Source of the DNA: a bacterium
GTDB lineage: Bacteria; Armatimonadota; Zipacnadia; Zipacnadales; UBA11051
Direction: 5' to 3'
NCBI GenBank assembly: GCA_021372615.1
Contig: JAJFUB010000074.1
Span: 46,164 to 110,163, forward strand
Length of the DNA: 64,000 nt
Made by a program: the position numbers and the translations under genes. Below the pieces are notes generated by a model that was not told the DNA's origin, searched no databases, and worked only from the letters and a program-made list of their open reading frames with translations. Below are positions 27,379 through 35,637 of this stretch, piece by piece (the first letter of the stretch is position 1; each line of letters starts with the position of its first letter).

Positions 27379-28776
27379 CTAGCGCCCGAAGATCATCCGG
27401 TTCAGGCCGATGAGGCCCAGCGCGGCCAGGAGCACGGCAGCGGTCAGCACCATGCTCAGCAGGATCGGCGGCCCGTGCAGGTCGGGCGGGGCCACGGCCT
27501 CGTCGAGAACCAGGAACTCGCCGACGCGCTTGCTCTGCTGCTCCTGGACGAGCGCCACCGCCAGGGACTGCTTGAGGGCGGCCAGCGCCTGGAACTGGAC
27601 CTCCTCGTCCTGCTTGAGGACCGCGAAGTTGCGCGCGACCGGCGGCAGAGCAGCCAGCTCGCCCCGGGCGACGCCCAGGAGGGACGCGAGGCGAGAACCG
27701 CGGGCGCGGGCCCCGGCCAGCGTGACCTCCAGGTCCACAACCTGCCCCACGACCTTCTCGTACGTGGGATTGGCGCCCTGAGCCACTTCCTTGTGCACAT
27801 CTTCCTTGAGCTGGGCAAGCTGCCGCTCGCAGGACTCCAGGGCGGTGCTGATCTGGACGACGTCACGGTTCTGGCGCGTCTTGCCCTGCGCCTCCTGCGT
27901 GGCCAGCTCGATCCGCAGGTCGGCGATCTTCTGCTCGACCTGCGCGATGATCGGGTTGCGCATCTCGACGACGCTGGAGACGCGCATGCTATCCACGCCG
28001 CGGAGCTGCCCCCGGGCCTTGGCTAGCGAGCTCTGGGCCTCGGCGATCTTGGCGCGAGCCTCGGCCTCGCCCTGCTCCAGGGCCTTGATGCGATCCGTCA
28101 CCATGGCGGCCTTGGAGTCCGGGTCCAGCAGTGCGTGGCCCCGCTGCAGCCGCTCGATGCCTGTCTCGGCCTGGGCCAGTTGCCCCAGGACATGCCGCTC
28201 GGCACTCTCAATGAACTCGCGCTTCTTGCGCGCCTCGCTAACGCTCGTCTCCGTCACGTATTGCTGCAGCTCGATCAGGTAGTCATTGGCGAGGGCGGCG
28301 CACAGTTGCCGTGCCTCCTCGCGCTTGAGCACGCGACTCACGCTGGCGCGCAGCCTCGTATAGCCGCGACAGGTGACGGTGACGCTGAAACCCTCGGTGC
28401 CGATGGCGGCGATCTTGGCCATGCGCGCCAGGACCTCTTCAGCCTCGATGTCCGGGATGCGGAGGCGCTGGCCGAGCTGCTCTTTCCCGACCAGCTTGGC
28501 CCGCATCAGGCGGCTGGACAGGATGGCCTGCAGGCGCTCCTGGGTGGGCTTGAGCTTGCTCGTCTCGGTCTCGCCGGGGATGGCCGCGGAACTGCGCAGC
28601 ATCGTGGACAGCAGCTCGGCGGGGTCGCTCACGAAGAACGAGCTGGTGGCGCTGTAGGTGCTCGGCCACAGCAACGCCACGAGGCCGCCGGCCAGCAGCC
28701 CGGCGGCGATGCTGACGGTCAGCACGCCCCACCAGGAGAACACGTTGAAGCTCTTGCTACGGTTGGCCCACGCCAC
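27379..28776 (-). CDS. Wzz/GumC-type polysaccharide chain-length protein without kinase domain
   Basis: A 465-residue inner-membrane protein with helices near both ends (WWGVLTVSIAAGLLAGGLVALLW and ILLSMVLTAAVLLAALGLIGL) and a long periplasmic coiled coil between (KAAMVTDRIKALEQGEAEARAKIAEAQ). This is the polysaccharide co-polymerase layout. No Walker A or tyrosine cluster follows the second helix, so it is a kinase-free form. GTG 28776 is the likely start; GAGG lies about 10 bases upstream, and the open frame before it runs inside the SLBB gene and has no sensible protein. It follows the SLBB gene by 25 bases and would set chain length for the exported polysaccharide. Confidence 0.8.
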   Translation of the reverse strand: MAWANRSKSFNVFSWWGVLTVSIAAGLLAGGLVALLWPSTYSATSSFFVSDPAELLSTMLRSSAAIPGETETSKLKPTQERLQAILSSRLMRAKLVGKEQLGQRLRIPDIEAEEVLARMAKIAAIGTEGFSVTVTCRGYTRLRASVSRVLKREEARQLCAALANDYLIELQQYVTETSVSEARKKREFIESAERHVLGQLAQAETGIERLQRGHALLDPDSKAAMVTDRIKALEQGEAEARAKIAEAQSSLAKARGQLRGVDSMRVSSVVEMRNPIIAQVEQKIADLRIELATQEAQGKTRQNRDVVQISTALESCERQLAQLKEDVHKEVAQGANPTYEKVVGQVVDLEVTLAGARARGSRLASLLGVARGELAALPPVARNFAVLKQDEEVQFQALAALKQSLAVALVQEQQSKRVGEFLVLDEAVAPPDLHGPPILLSMVLTAAVLLAALGLIGLNRMIFGR

Positions 28777-28801
28777 GGTAATGATGCCTCGTTTTCGCGC
28801 C

Positions 28802-31444
28802 TTAGAAGACCAGAGCGGCCGTCGCGATGGTGATGATGCTGCGCAGCCACTGCTGCCACGAGTTTTCGGTGTGCACGGTCCGCACGATGTACGTGGTCGG
28901 CACCACGATGACGTCGCCGGGCTCGATGGCGTCCTTGAGCCCGATGGGGGCCGCCGCGCCGTTGGGGTGGATGACCACGAGACGCTTCTGGGCGGCGTCT
29001 TCGCGCAGCCCACCGGCCTCGGCGATGTACTGGCGGCACCGGTACGCCTCGACGTAGGGCACTGCGCCGGAGCGCGGCACCGCGCCCAGCACGGTGACGG
29101 TGTTCATGCGCCGCGGGACGACCAGGTTGTCGCCCGCCTCGAGCTCAATGTTGCCGGCCTTGCCGTTGCTGGCCAGCAACTCCTTGCCCGCCACCGGGAT
29201 CGCCGTCACCATGTCCTCGGACCGCACCGGCCGCGGGGGCAGCACGATGCTGGCCGCGCCGGGGGAGATGAGTGTGGACAGGTTCTGGGCGATGGAGGTG
29301 CTCATGGCCGCCGCCTGCGTGCCCTGGCCTACCTGCATCGGCGCCTGACCGGACTCGCGGTTGGTGGCCGCCAGAATGCGGCTGAGGTCCTCGATCTGCG
29401 CCGGGTCGGTGGTCAGATCGCGATGGCGGTAGATGACCATGCCATTGGGGTTGGCATCGGGCAGCAGACCGCCGCTATCGCGCAGCAGGTCCATCACGGT
29501 GTAGGCGTGGTCGCGGTCGCGGCGCAGGGCGAAGCTGCCGGGGTGTTCCACGCGCCCTTGCAGCACCACCACGTCGGCCTGCCCCTGGAACTCGCCACGA
29601 CCGATGATCGAGACGCTGTCGCCTTCGCCCAGCGCCATGTCCGGCTCGATCCGGAAGGCGTCGGGGGTGCCCGTCAGCGCCAGGCGTACGGGCTGGGGCA
29701 TGCCCTCGAAGCGTCCGGGAATCACCTCGACGTCCGGCCCGGCGCCCGGCTTGAGGCCCCCGGCGGCAAAGATCAGGTCGCTGACCTTCATGCCCTCGCG
29801 GCGGGGGTACTTACCCGGGCGACGCACATAGCCGGTGATCTGCACTTCGGGAGCGGGCAGCGCATCGGCCTGGGTGGCGATCTTCAGGATGTCCCCGCGC
29901 GCCAACTCCAGGTCCCTGGCCCCGTCGCCCTGCAACGCCGCCTTCAGGTCCACGGCGATGATCTGGTAGGACTGGTCCGGGGTCAGGCGCAGCAGGTCCG
30001 CCCGGCCCAGGTAGGCTTCAGGGAGCACGTCACCCGCCAGTAGCACCAGTTGGCTGACCCGCATCTTGATGGCGAAGGGATAGGTGCCCGGGTGGGCCAC
30101 CGCCCCGTCAATCTTGATCTCCTGCGCCGGCTCGACGGCCTGCTGGGCCAGGATCTCGACCTCGTCCTTGGGCTGCAGCGGGATCGGGGTTGGGTTGTCG
30201 CCATACATCTGCTCGGAGACATTGAACGGGATGAGCGTGTAGTGGCGGTCGTAGTCCATGCGGCGCAGCAGACCGGTGGCCATGTGGGCATTCCACGCCA
30301 GGCCCTCGGCCGACCGCAGCAAGCTGGAGACGGTCGCATCGGGCGTCCACGGGTAGTAGCCCGGCCGCTTGACGGCGCCCATCAGCTCAATCGTGTTGTC
30401 CCCGCGCGCGAGGATGCTCTTGACGATCAGCAGATCGCCGTCCTGCAGCGGCCGCTTCAGGGCGGCGCCGTTGGGGTCGCCGCAGTCCAGCGTGCTCAGG
30501 ATCCAGTCCGCGCGCTTCTCGCCGCGCCACAGGTGCACCAGCGGCGCGTACGCGCTGGGCTTCATCCCTCCGGCCAGTGCGAGCGCCTGGCCGACGGTCA
30601 GCGCGTCCTTGACTTCGTAGCGGGCCGGGCGGCGCACTTCGCCGATCAGGCCCACCTCGGCGCTGACGGGGGGGATGAAGAGGCTGTCGCCGGGCGCCAG
30701 CACGACATCAGCCTCGCGCTGGCCGGTCAGCAGGTAGTCGTACAGGTCAATCTCCACAGCGGCGCGGCCCACGCGGTTCAGGCGGATCTTGCGGTACGAG
30801 CCGATCTCCGACGGCCCGCCGGCGGCGTACAGCGCCGACAGCACGGTCGCCATGCCGGCCAGTGTGTACTTCCCCGGCCGTGTCGCGTCGCCGGTGACGA
30901 ACACCTCGATGGTGCGCTGCTCGGACACAACCAGCGTCACCTTCGGGTCGGTGAAGAAGCGGGTGTACTGCTGGGCGAGGGTCTGGCGGAGTTGCTCGAT
31001 CGTCTGCCCGGACGCCGTGACCCGCCCGACCTGCGGCAGGATCACGAAACCTTCCGGGGTGATGGTCACCGTCTGCTTGACCTGCTCGAAGTCCCGCGCC
31101 CACACACTCAGGTCGAGCGTGTCGCCGGGGCCGAGCAGGTAGTTGGGTGGAACGGGAAGATTGGCGACCGGCGTGGTGGCGGCGCGGTTCATCGCGCCCT
31201 GCCGCGGGGTCCCCGCCGGCGGGGCCGGCACCACGCCCTGGTCGGTAGCAGTAACCGTAGTGAACAGACTGGCGCCGAAGCGCGGCAAGCCCTCGAACAG
31301 GACCTGCGGAGACTTGGCCTGCTCGGGCCGTTCCGGCTCGGCGGCCACCGGCGGCGGAGGCGGCTCGACCGGCGCCGGGGGCTGGGCGTGCAGGACGGTG
31401 CAGACGAGCAGGAGGGGGACGAGCCACGACATGAACTTGGGCAT
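28802..31444 (-). CDS. Polysaccharide export protein with seven SLBB domains
   Basis: An 880-residue exported protein, more than twice the size of Wza. A signal peptide (MPKFMSWLVPLLLVCTVLHA) and a proline-rich linker precede the polysaccharide-export domain (YLLGPGDTLDLSVWARDFEQ, about residue 102). Seven SLBB repeats follow, each with a G-x-V-x-x-P-G-x-Y-type turn; examples are VTGDATRPGKYTL, IGEVRRPARYEV, MGAVKRPGYYPW, DGAVAHPGTYPF and TGYVRRPGKYPR. A short C-terminal helix ends the protein. It would form an outer-membrane or periplasm-spanning exit for polysaccharide with the Wzz-like protein. A palindrome copy at 31181-31199 encodes part of the linker near residue 82. Start chosen by the signal peptide and the promoter at 31644-31672. 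Confidence 0.85.
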   Translation of the reverse strand: MPKFMSWLVPLLLVCTVLHAQPPAPVEPPPPPVAAEPERPEQAKSPQVLFEGLPRFGASLFTTVTATDQGVVPAPPAGTPRQGAMNRAATTPVANLPVPPNYLLGPGDTLDLSVWARDFEQVKQTVTITPEGFVILPQVGRVTASGQTIEQLRQTLAQQYTRFFTDPKVTLVVSEQRTIEVFVTGDATRPGKYTLAGMATVLSALYAAGGPSEIGSYRKIRLNRVGRAAVEIDLYDYLLTGQREADVVLAPGDSLFIPPVSAEVGLIGEVRRPARYEVKDALTVGQALALAGGMKPSAYAPLVHLWRGEKRADWILSTLDCGDPNGAALKRPLQDGDLLIVKSILARGDNTIELMGAVKRPGYYPWTPDATVSSLLRSAEGLAWNAHMATGLLRRMDYDRHYTLIPFNVSEQMYGDNPTPIPLQPKDEVEILAQQAVEPAQEIKIDGAVAHPGTYPFAIKMRVSQLVLLAGDVLPEAYLGRADLLRLTPDQSYQIIAVDLKAALQGDGARDLELARGDILKIATQADALPAPEVQITGYVRRPGKYPRREGMKVSDLIFAAGGLKPGAGPDVEVIPGRFEGMPQPVRLALTGTPDAFRIEPDMALGEGDSVSIIGRGEFQGQADVVVLQGRVEHPGSFALRRDRDHAYTVMDLLRDSGGLLPDANPNGMVIYRHRDLTTDPAQIEDLSRILAATNRESGQAPMQVGQGTQAAAMSTSIAQNLSTLISPGAASIVLPPRPVRSEDMVTAIPVAGKELLASNGKAGNIELEAGDNLVVPRRMNTVTVLGAVPRSGAVPYVEAYRCRQYIAEAGGLREDAAQKRLVVIHPNGAAAPIGLKDAIEPGDVIVVPTTYIVRTVHTENSWQQWLRSIITIATAALVF
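31181..31199. repeat. Short palindrome copy inside the SLBB gene linker
   Basis: GGCGCGGTTCATCGCGCCC differs by one base from the hairpin arm found at 24775-24794. It lies in frame and encodes part of the Ala/Pro-rich linker between signal peptide and export domain, a place that tolerates insertions. Confidence 0.4.
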
Positions 31445-31757
31445 AAGCCTACGCTCCCCGACGCTGTCACGACCACGCCGGATGGGATGCATCTCCTGGG
31501 CCTGATATGCAACTTCGGCAGGCAGAGTGCGAATCCTTCTGCTGTTTTTGTGGCGGACCGACAAAAGCAAAGCCCGCCGCCGGGAGGCCTCGGGCGTGCG
31601 GGCATGGATGGGTCGGCTTGTCAAGCGGCTGGACGACCGGCGCATTATACATGTCTTGGCGCGGTTGTACAACCAGGGCGGACACCAGAACGTGTCCACG
31701 GACCGTTCAGAGAGCGACAAAGGGGTAGTGCGGGCTTCCAGCCCGCCCCGGGCTGGC
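31445..31757 (-). promoter_or_regulatory. Leader region of the SLBB gene with terminator-like attenuator hairpin and flanking repeat
   Basis: This 313-base stretch holds no gene. From the promoter at 31644-31672 a leader of about 190 bases runs to the SLBB start. Within it, on the minus strand, a GC-rich hairpin (31572-31603; arms GCCCGC and GCGGGC with an inner palindrome) is followed by TTTGCTTTTGT (31561-31571). That is the form of a rho-independent terminator, placed before the gene it would shut off, as in attenuation. No known riboswitch consensus was recognised. At the far end, 31725-31761 is a GTAG-to-CTAC palindrome whose TAG ends the secretin-like gene. Confidence 0.5.
31644..31672 (-). 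promoter_or_regulatory. Strong sigma-70-type promoter upstream of the SLBB export gene
   Basis: On the minus strand TTGTAC (31667-31672) and a perfect TATAAT (31644-31649) are spaced by 17 bases. Transcription would start about 31637. Confidence 0.75.
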
Positions 31758-31761
31758 CTAC
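31725..31761. repeat. GTAG-to-CTAC palindromic REP-like element
   Basis: GTAG at 31725-31728 and CTAC at 31758-31761 enclose GCGGGCTTCCAGCCCGC and CCCGGGCTGG. The TAG at the right edge is the stop codon of the secretin-like gene (31758-31760). It matches the layout of the elements at 13101, 24728 and 46158. Confidence 0.6.
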
Positions 31762-33122
31762 TGCTTGGGCCACGTGAGCACCACTCCCGGCTGCCCGCCG
31801 ACCTGCTGGCGAGTGACGGTGAGGTCCAGCACCGCCCCGGTGGGGTCCTGGCGACGGTACTCACCGTTCGCGTCCGCCGGGTCGGCCAGGATATGCGTGA
31901 GCGGCCCCAGCATGAACAGGGGCATCCTCATCACACGCTCCCACTGGTTCGGGCCCCTCTGGTACCAGACCGTCGTGTAGCCCTCCTCGTCCAGCCCGGC
32001 CATGACCCCATCTGCGCCTTCCCGCAGCGCCTTGCCAAAGATGGTATTGAGCATGCGGTCGCGGACGTCGCCCTCCAGCGGCCCGGCGTCGCGCAGGTAG
32101 GCTTCCTCCGCGGGGAGCGGACGAGGCGTCACGACGACCAGCGGGTCCAGCAAGCGCTGTGGACCGAACTCGACACCCTCGGCGCTGAAGGTCAGGACAT
32201 CGTTGCCCACGCCACGCAGCAACATGCTCTCGCCCGCCGCCACGCGGACTTGCGTTTCCCGGTCGGCGAGCCACCGCCCCTCCTCCGCCATCTTGTCGGG
32301 CCTGTCTCCGACGGCGCGCCCGGCGTAGAAGGCCGTCTGCCCCAGCAGCGTGAGGCTATCGTCCGCGTTGCGGCGCGGGGTGAGGGTGAGACGCAGGACG
32401 CGGACGCGCGTGAGCAGGTCAGGTGGCCCGTTCTCCGCGCGGCGCGCGTAGTACGGCATGGCCTCGACGAACGTCATGGCGGTGCTGGCGTTGTTGCCGA
32501 CCGTCACGGACGCCGTCAGCGGGGCCGAGTTGGTTGCGGGGTCGGCCAGCAGCTTCGTGCTGTCACCGTGGGCGAAGTAGAGCCGCAGCCGCTCATCCTC
32601 CCGGTCGTCGGCGCGGCAGCTCCAGTCCACGCCCGGCAGCTTCGCGGCGCGCGCCGGTTCGAGTGAGAGAACGCTCACCTCCAGCCCCAGTCGCACGGTC
32701 GGCTTGTCGAGCAGGCCCATGATCTCCCGCAGCTTGCCGATGGCTTCCTCGGTGCCGGTGACCTTCAGCGAATTGCGCCACAGGAGTGCCGTCGGTGGGC
32801 CGGCGAGGCCGGTGGGCAGCATCTTGCCCAGTCCTGCCCCGGCGGCGGACGGCGGCGGCGCAGGGCTGACCTCGACGAAGCTCTGCCAGTGCCAGGCCGT
32901 ACGCGACACATCCGCAACGGCTTGGATCGCGTAGCGCAGGGCGACCTGCTCGAGGGGTTCGGGGGCAGGCGGAGGGGCAGGCGGTCCGCCGGAGGCGAAC
33001 AGGGCGGCGATCTCGATGGCGCTCTGGTGCCACAGGGGTATCTCCCGCGTGACCTGTTCCTGCGCAGTGACGAACGAGACCGCGGACAACAGGAGTGAGG
33101 TGAGCAGCAGCGGCCGAGCCAT
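31758..33122 (-). CDS. Secretin-like periplasmic protein
   Basis: A 454-residue exported protein with signal peptide MARPLLLTSLLLSAVSFVTA. Residues about 110-150 match a secretin N-domain repeat (LKVTGTEEAIGKLREIMGLLDKP, followed by VRLGLEVSVLSLEP), the usual junction to the secretin pore domain. The following part resembles a reduced secretin core (SVTVGNNASTAMTFVEAMPYY) but lacks a convincing full-length barrel, and the last 200 residues are unfamiliar. It could be a shortened secretin or a relative recruited to the polysaccharide export machine next door. GGGAGGG lies 7 bases before the ATG. It ends in a palindromic repeat just upstream of the SLBB promoter. Confidence 0.55.
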   Translation of the reverse strand: MARPLLLTSLLLSAVSFVTAQEQVTREIPLWHQSAIEIAALFASGGPPAPPPAPEPLEQVALRYAIQAVADVSRTAWHWQSFVEVSPAPPPSAAGAGLGKMLPTGLAGPPTALLWRNSLKVTGTEEAIGKLREIMGLLDKPTVRLGLEVSVLSLEPARAAKLPGVDWSCRADDREDERLRLYFAHGDSTKLLADPATNSAPLTASVTVGNNASTAMTFVEAMPYYARRAENGPPDLLTRVRVLRLTLTPRRNADDSLTLLGQTAFYAGRAVGDRPDKMAEEGRWLADRETQVRVAAGESMLLRGVGNDVLTFSAEGVEFGPQRLLDPLVVVTPRPLPAEEAYLRDAGPLEGDVRDRMLNTIFGKALREGADGVMAGLDEEGYTTVWYQRGPNQWERVMRMPLFMLGPLTHILADPADANGEYRRQDPTGAVLDLTVTRQQVGGQPGVVLTWPKQ

Positions 33123-33268
33123 GGCAGAACCCTCCCGGGGGCTACTTCGCGGCGTGCCGACGCTGCTACCAACACCCGCCGGGACGATTGGTTCCGCATC
33201 AGAGCGGGGTGTCGCCGGAGGCGGTGCGGTGTTACGCTGCGCGTGACACCCGCACTGCCGCTGCCGCC

Positions 33269-34519
33269 CTACTCCCTAATCAGCCGCCGGATGACCCCGC
33301 ACGCCTCCACCAGCCGCTCCTGCATAGCCCCGTTCAGCGGCACCGTGTCGCGGAAGATCAACTCGACAAAGTTGCCCTGTGTCAGTTCCAGGCTCTCGCG
33401 GATCGTGGCCGCGAAGTCGGCCGGGGCGAAGGTCGGCCCGCACAGCTTCATCGGGTGCGGCTTGCGTGACAACACGACACTCCGGCCTGCCGAGGCCGCG
33501 ATGCTTGCCACATCACACCAGGGCGACACCGTCACCTTGCGCAGGTTGTGGAACTGCTTCAGCGTCGGCCAGAAGTGGTGCACCGGCTCGCAGCAGCCGT
33601 AGTTGATGAGCCCGTAGCGGTCGCCGACGCGCCGCTGGTAGGGGTGGATGAACTCCGCGTACATCTGCGGCGACAGCCCCACCGCCTCCTGCGCCTCGAT
33701 GAACCCCCAGGTGTCGGACAGCAGCACCTGCTCCCCCGGCGCAATCTCTCGCCGGGGCAGTTCGTCCGAATACACGCAACTCCCGGACCCGCAGTCCAAC
33801 TCGCGGCCGTTGGGGGTGAGCAGGCCCTCGGCCTCTTGCCAGGTCGCGTAGCGCTCGGCATCGTCGGCCAGGAAGGTGAAGAAGGCGTGGACGTTGTCGG
33901 GCTGGTCGAGCATGTTCATGTAGAAGTTGTCCATGCCCATCAGGTGCACCGCCTGCCCGGCCATACCGGTGCCCGCGGCCAGCGAGGCGTGGCCGTTGAC
34001 GATCTCGACCGGGAGCAGGTCGCCAAACAGCCCCTCCGCCTGCTCGGCCCGCTGCCACGTCGCCTCGCGGTTGACGCCGAACTCCGTGGGGCGCAGCTTC
34101 TTCAGGCCCGGCTCCAGATCGGCCAGCGGGGTGTTGGTCTCATAGCCCAGGTCGCGGCCCCGGTGGTCGGGCACGCGGCGGATCTGCAACTCGGGGCACA
34201 CCGAGGTGCGGCCGATGGCCCAGGGCACCCAGAAGCCAGCCGGGAACACGCGGTCATCGGGGATGAGACGCAGGTTGGTCAGGCAGCGCAGGAAGTGGGC
34301 CTCGCAGCCGCGCTCGAACTCACCCTCGCACTCCGTCGGCGGGGTCAGGTCGGCAAAGAACGTACCGTTGTCCTCGATGTGGAAGGGCACGGTCCGCTCG
34401 ATGAGTCGATTGGACAGCCGCCACTTCTCGCGGCGGCGAGCCATGTCGTCGCTGTTGACCAGCTCGGCATACTCGGTGGCCAGCGTGCGGACGCGGTTGC
34501 GGTCGGTGGGGGTGGTCAT
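33269..34519 (-). CDS. Uroporphyrinogen-decarboxylase-like family protein (long form)
   Basis: A 416-residue member of the URO-D-like superfamily, longer than HemE. Recognisable parts are GQAVHLMGMDNFYMNMLDQP, a segment describing a helix with Asp-Pro before it, LLSDTWGFIEAQEAVGLSPQMYAEFIHPY, and INYGCCEPVHHFWPTL, in which Cys-Cys and His-His could bind metal. The sequence is far from HemE and closest in style to secondary-metabolism URO-D-like proteins of glycan-degrading bacteria. Methyl transfer through a corrinoid is possible. AGGAG lies 6 bases before the ATG. It is divergent from the E1-beta gene across a small palindrome. Confidence 0.72.
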   Translation of the reverse strand: MTTPTDRNRVRTLATEYAELVNSDDMARRREKWRLSNRLIERTVPFHIEDNGTFFADLTPPTECEGEFERGCEAHFLRCLTNLRLIPDDRVFPAGFWVPWAIGRTSVCPELQIRRVPDHRGRDLGYETNTPLADLEPGLKKLRPTEFGVNREATWQRAEQAEGLFGDLLPVEIVNGHASLAAGTGMAGQAVHLMGMDNFYMNMLDQPDNVHAFFTFLADDAERYATWQEAEGLLTPNGRELDCGSGSCVYSDELPRREIAPGEQVLLSDTWGFIEAQEAVGLSPQMYAEFIHPYQRRVGDRYGLINYGCCEPVHHFWPTLKQFHNLRKVTVSPWCDVASIAASAGRSVVLSRKPHPMKLCGPTFAPADFAATIRESLELTQGNFVELIFRDTVPLNGAMQERLVEACGVIRRLIRE

Positions 34520-34537
34520 GAGGGCTCCTGGGCGGCC

Positions 34538-34559
34538 AGCGAATGGCGCGTCATTCGCT
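34538..34559. repeat. Small palindrome between divergent genes
   Basis: AGCGAATG and CATTCGCT flank a 6-base loop. It sits in the 149-base space between the URO-D-like gene and the E1-beta gene, a position that would suit an operator, but no regulator can be named. Confidence 0.35.
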
Positions 34560-34668
34560 ACGCCGCCGCAGCCAACCTGCAGGGCGGCAAGGCGGATCAG
34601 GCAGGTGCGTGCTCATGCCCGGAGAACAGATAGCAGTTCACCTCCTGTGGCCAAAGGTGCATCCGGAC

Positions 34669-35637
34669 ATGCCCACCATCACCTACCTGCGCGCGATGAA
34701 CCGTGCCCTGCATGAAGAGATGGCCCGCGATGAGCGCGTCTTCGTCATCGGTGAGGACGTGGCCGACGTCGGTGGCGTGTGGGGGGTGCAGAAGGGGCTG
34801 CTCAAGCAGTTCGGGCGTAAGCGCGTGCGGCAGACGCCGATCTCCGAGTGTGGCTTCACCGGCCTGGCCGTCGGCGCGGCCATGACCGGCCTGCGGCCTG
34901 TCGTTGAGATCATGTACAACGACTTCATCACCACCTGCATGGACATGGTGGTCAACCAGGCCGCCAAGCTGCGCACCATGTCCGGCGGGCAGCTCCGGGT
35001 GCCGCTGGTCGTTCACACCCCCGGCGGCGGGGGAACCTGCGAGGCCGCCCAGCACTCCCAGTGCCTCGAAGCCTGGTTCGCCCATGTCCCGGGCCTCAAG
35101 GTCGTCGTCCCCAGCACACCCTATGACGCCTACGGGCTGCTCAAGACCGCCATCCGCGATGACAACCCCGTGTACTACATGGAGCACCGGCTGTTGTACG
35201 ACATGAAGGGCGAAGTGCCCAGAGGGGAGTTCACGATCCCCTTCGGGCAGGCGGACGTGAAGCGCGAGGGGACCGACCTGACGGTCGTGGCGACCCTAAA
35301 CATGGTGCACAAGGCGCTGGCGGTGGCGGAGAGGGTGGCGGATGATGTATCCGTCGAGGTCATTGACCCGCGCACGCTCATCCCGCTGGATGAGGAGACC
35401 ATCCTGAACTCGGCGCGCAAGACGGGGCGGCTGCTGGTGGTGCAGGAGGCGTGCCTGTGCGGGGGGTTCGGCAGCGAGATCGTGCGGCGAGTGACGGAGC
35501 AGGCCTTCGCCGCGCTCAAAGCCCCGCCGCGGGTGCTGGGGAGCCTCGACCTGCCGATGCCCTTCAGCCCGCCGCTGGAGCGAGCCGTGATCCCCGATGA
35601 AACGGACATCGAGGCGGCCGTGCGGGCAATGGTCTAG
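34669..35637 (+). CDS. Thiamine-dependent 2-oxo acid dehydrogenase E1 beta subunit, orphan
   Basis: A 322-residue protein of normal E1-beta length (PdhB/AcoB/BkdB type). It has VFVIGEDVADVGGVWGV, Glu60 in ISECGFTGLAVGAAMTG (the glutamate that activates thiamine diphosphate), GQLRVPLVVHTPGGGG and a transketolase C-terminal domain beginning near VEVIDPRTLIPLDEETI. It normally pairs with an alpha subunit that holds the diphosphate site; none is adjacent or elsewhere in the window. Which 2-oxo acid it serves is open. Start ATG 34669 has AAAGGTG about 9 bases upstream. Its stop shares CTAG with the stop of the convergent pilin-like gene. Confidence 0.88.
   Translation: MPTITYLRAMNRALHEEMARDERVFVIGEDVADVGGVWGVQKGLLKQFGRKRVRQTPISECGFTGLAVGAAMTGLRPVVEIMYNDFITTCMDMVVNQAAKLRTMSGGQLRVPLVVHTPGGGGTCEAAQHSQCLEAWFAHVPGLKVVVPSTPYDAYGLLKTAIRDDNPVYYMEHRLLYDMKGEVPRGEFTIPFGQADVKREGTDLTVVATLNMVHKALAVAERVADDVSVEVIDPRTLIPLDEETILNSARKTGRLLVVQEACLCGGFGSEIVRRVTEQAFAALKAPPRVLGSLDLPMPFSPPLERAVIPDETDIEAAVRAMV

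Noticed and set aside
28777..29013. An upstream start for the Wzz-like gene at 29013
   Set aside because: The added residues are a Ser/Pro/Arg-rich shadow of the SLBB gene end; GTG 28776 gives a normal membrane-protein N-terminus.
31501..31603. A c-di-GMP-I riboswitch suggested by GCAAAGCC-like bases on the plus strand
   Set aside because: The second half of the consensus and the conserved GGUUACC-type end are absent, and the orientation is wrong for the downstream gene.
24728..31761. A RAYT transposase gene accompanying the GTAG elements
   Set aside because: None of the genes in the window has transposase features; the elements here would be non-autonomous.
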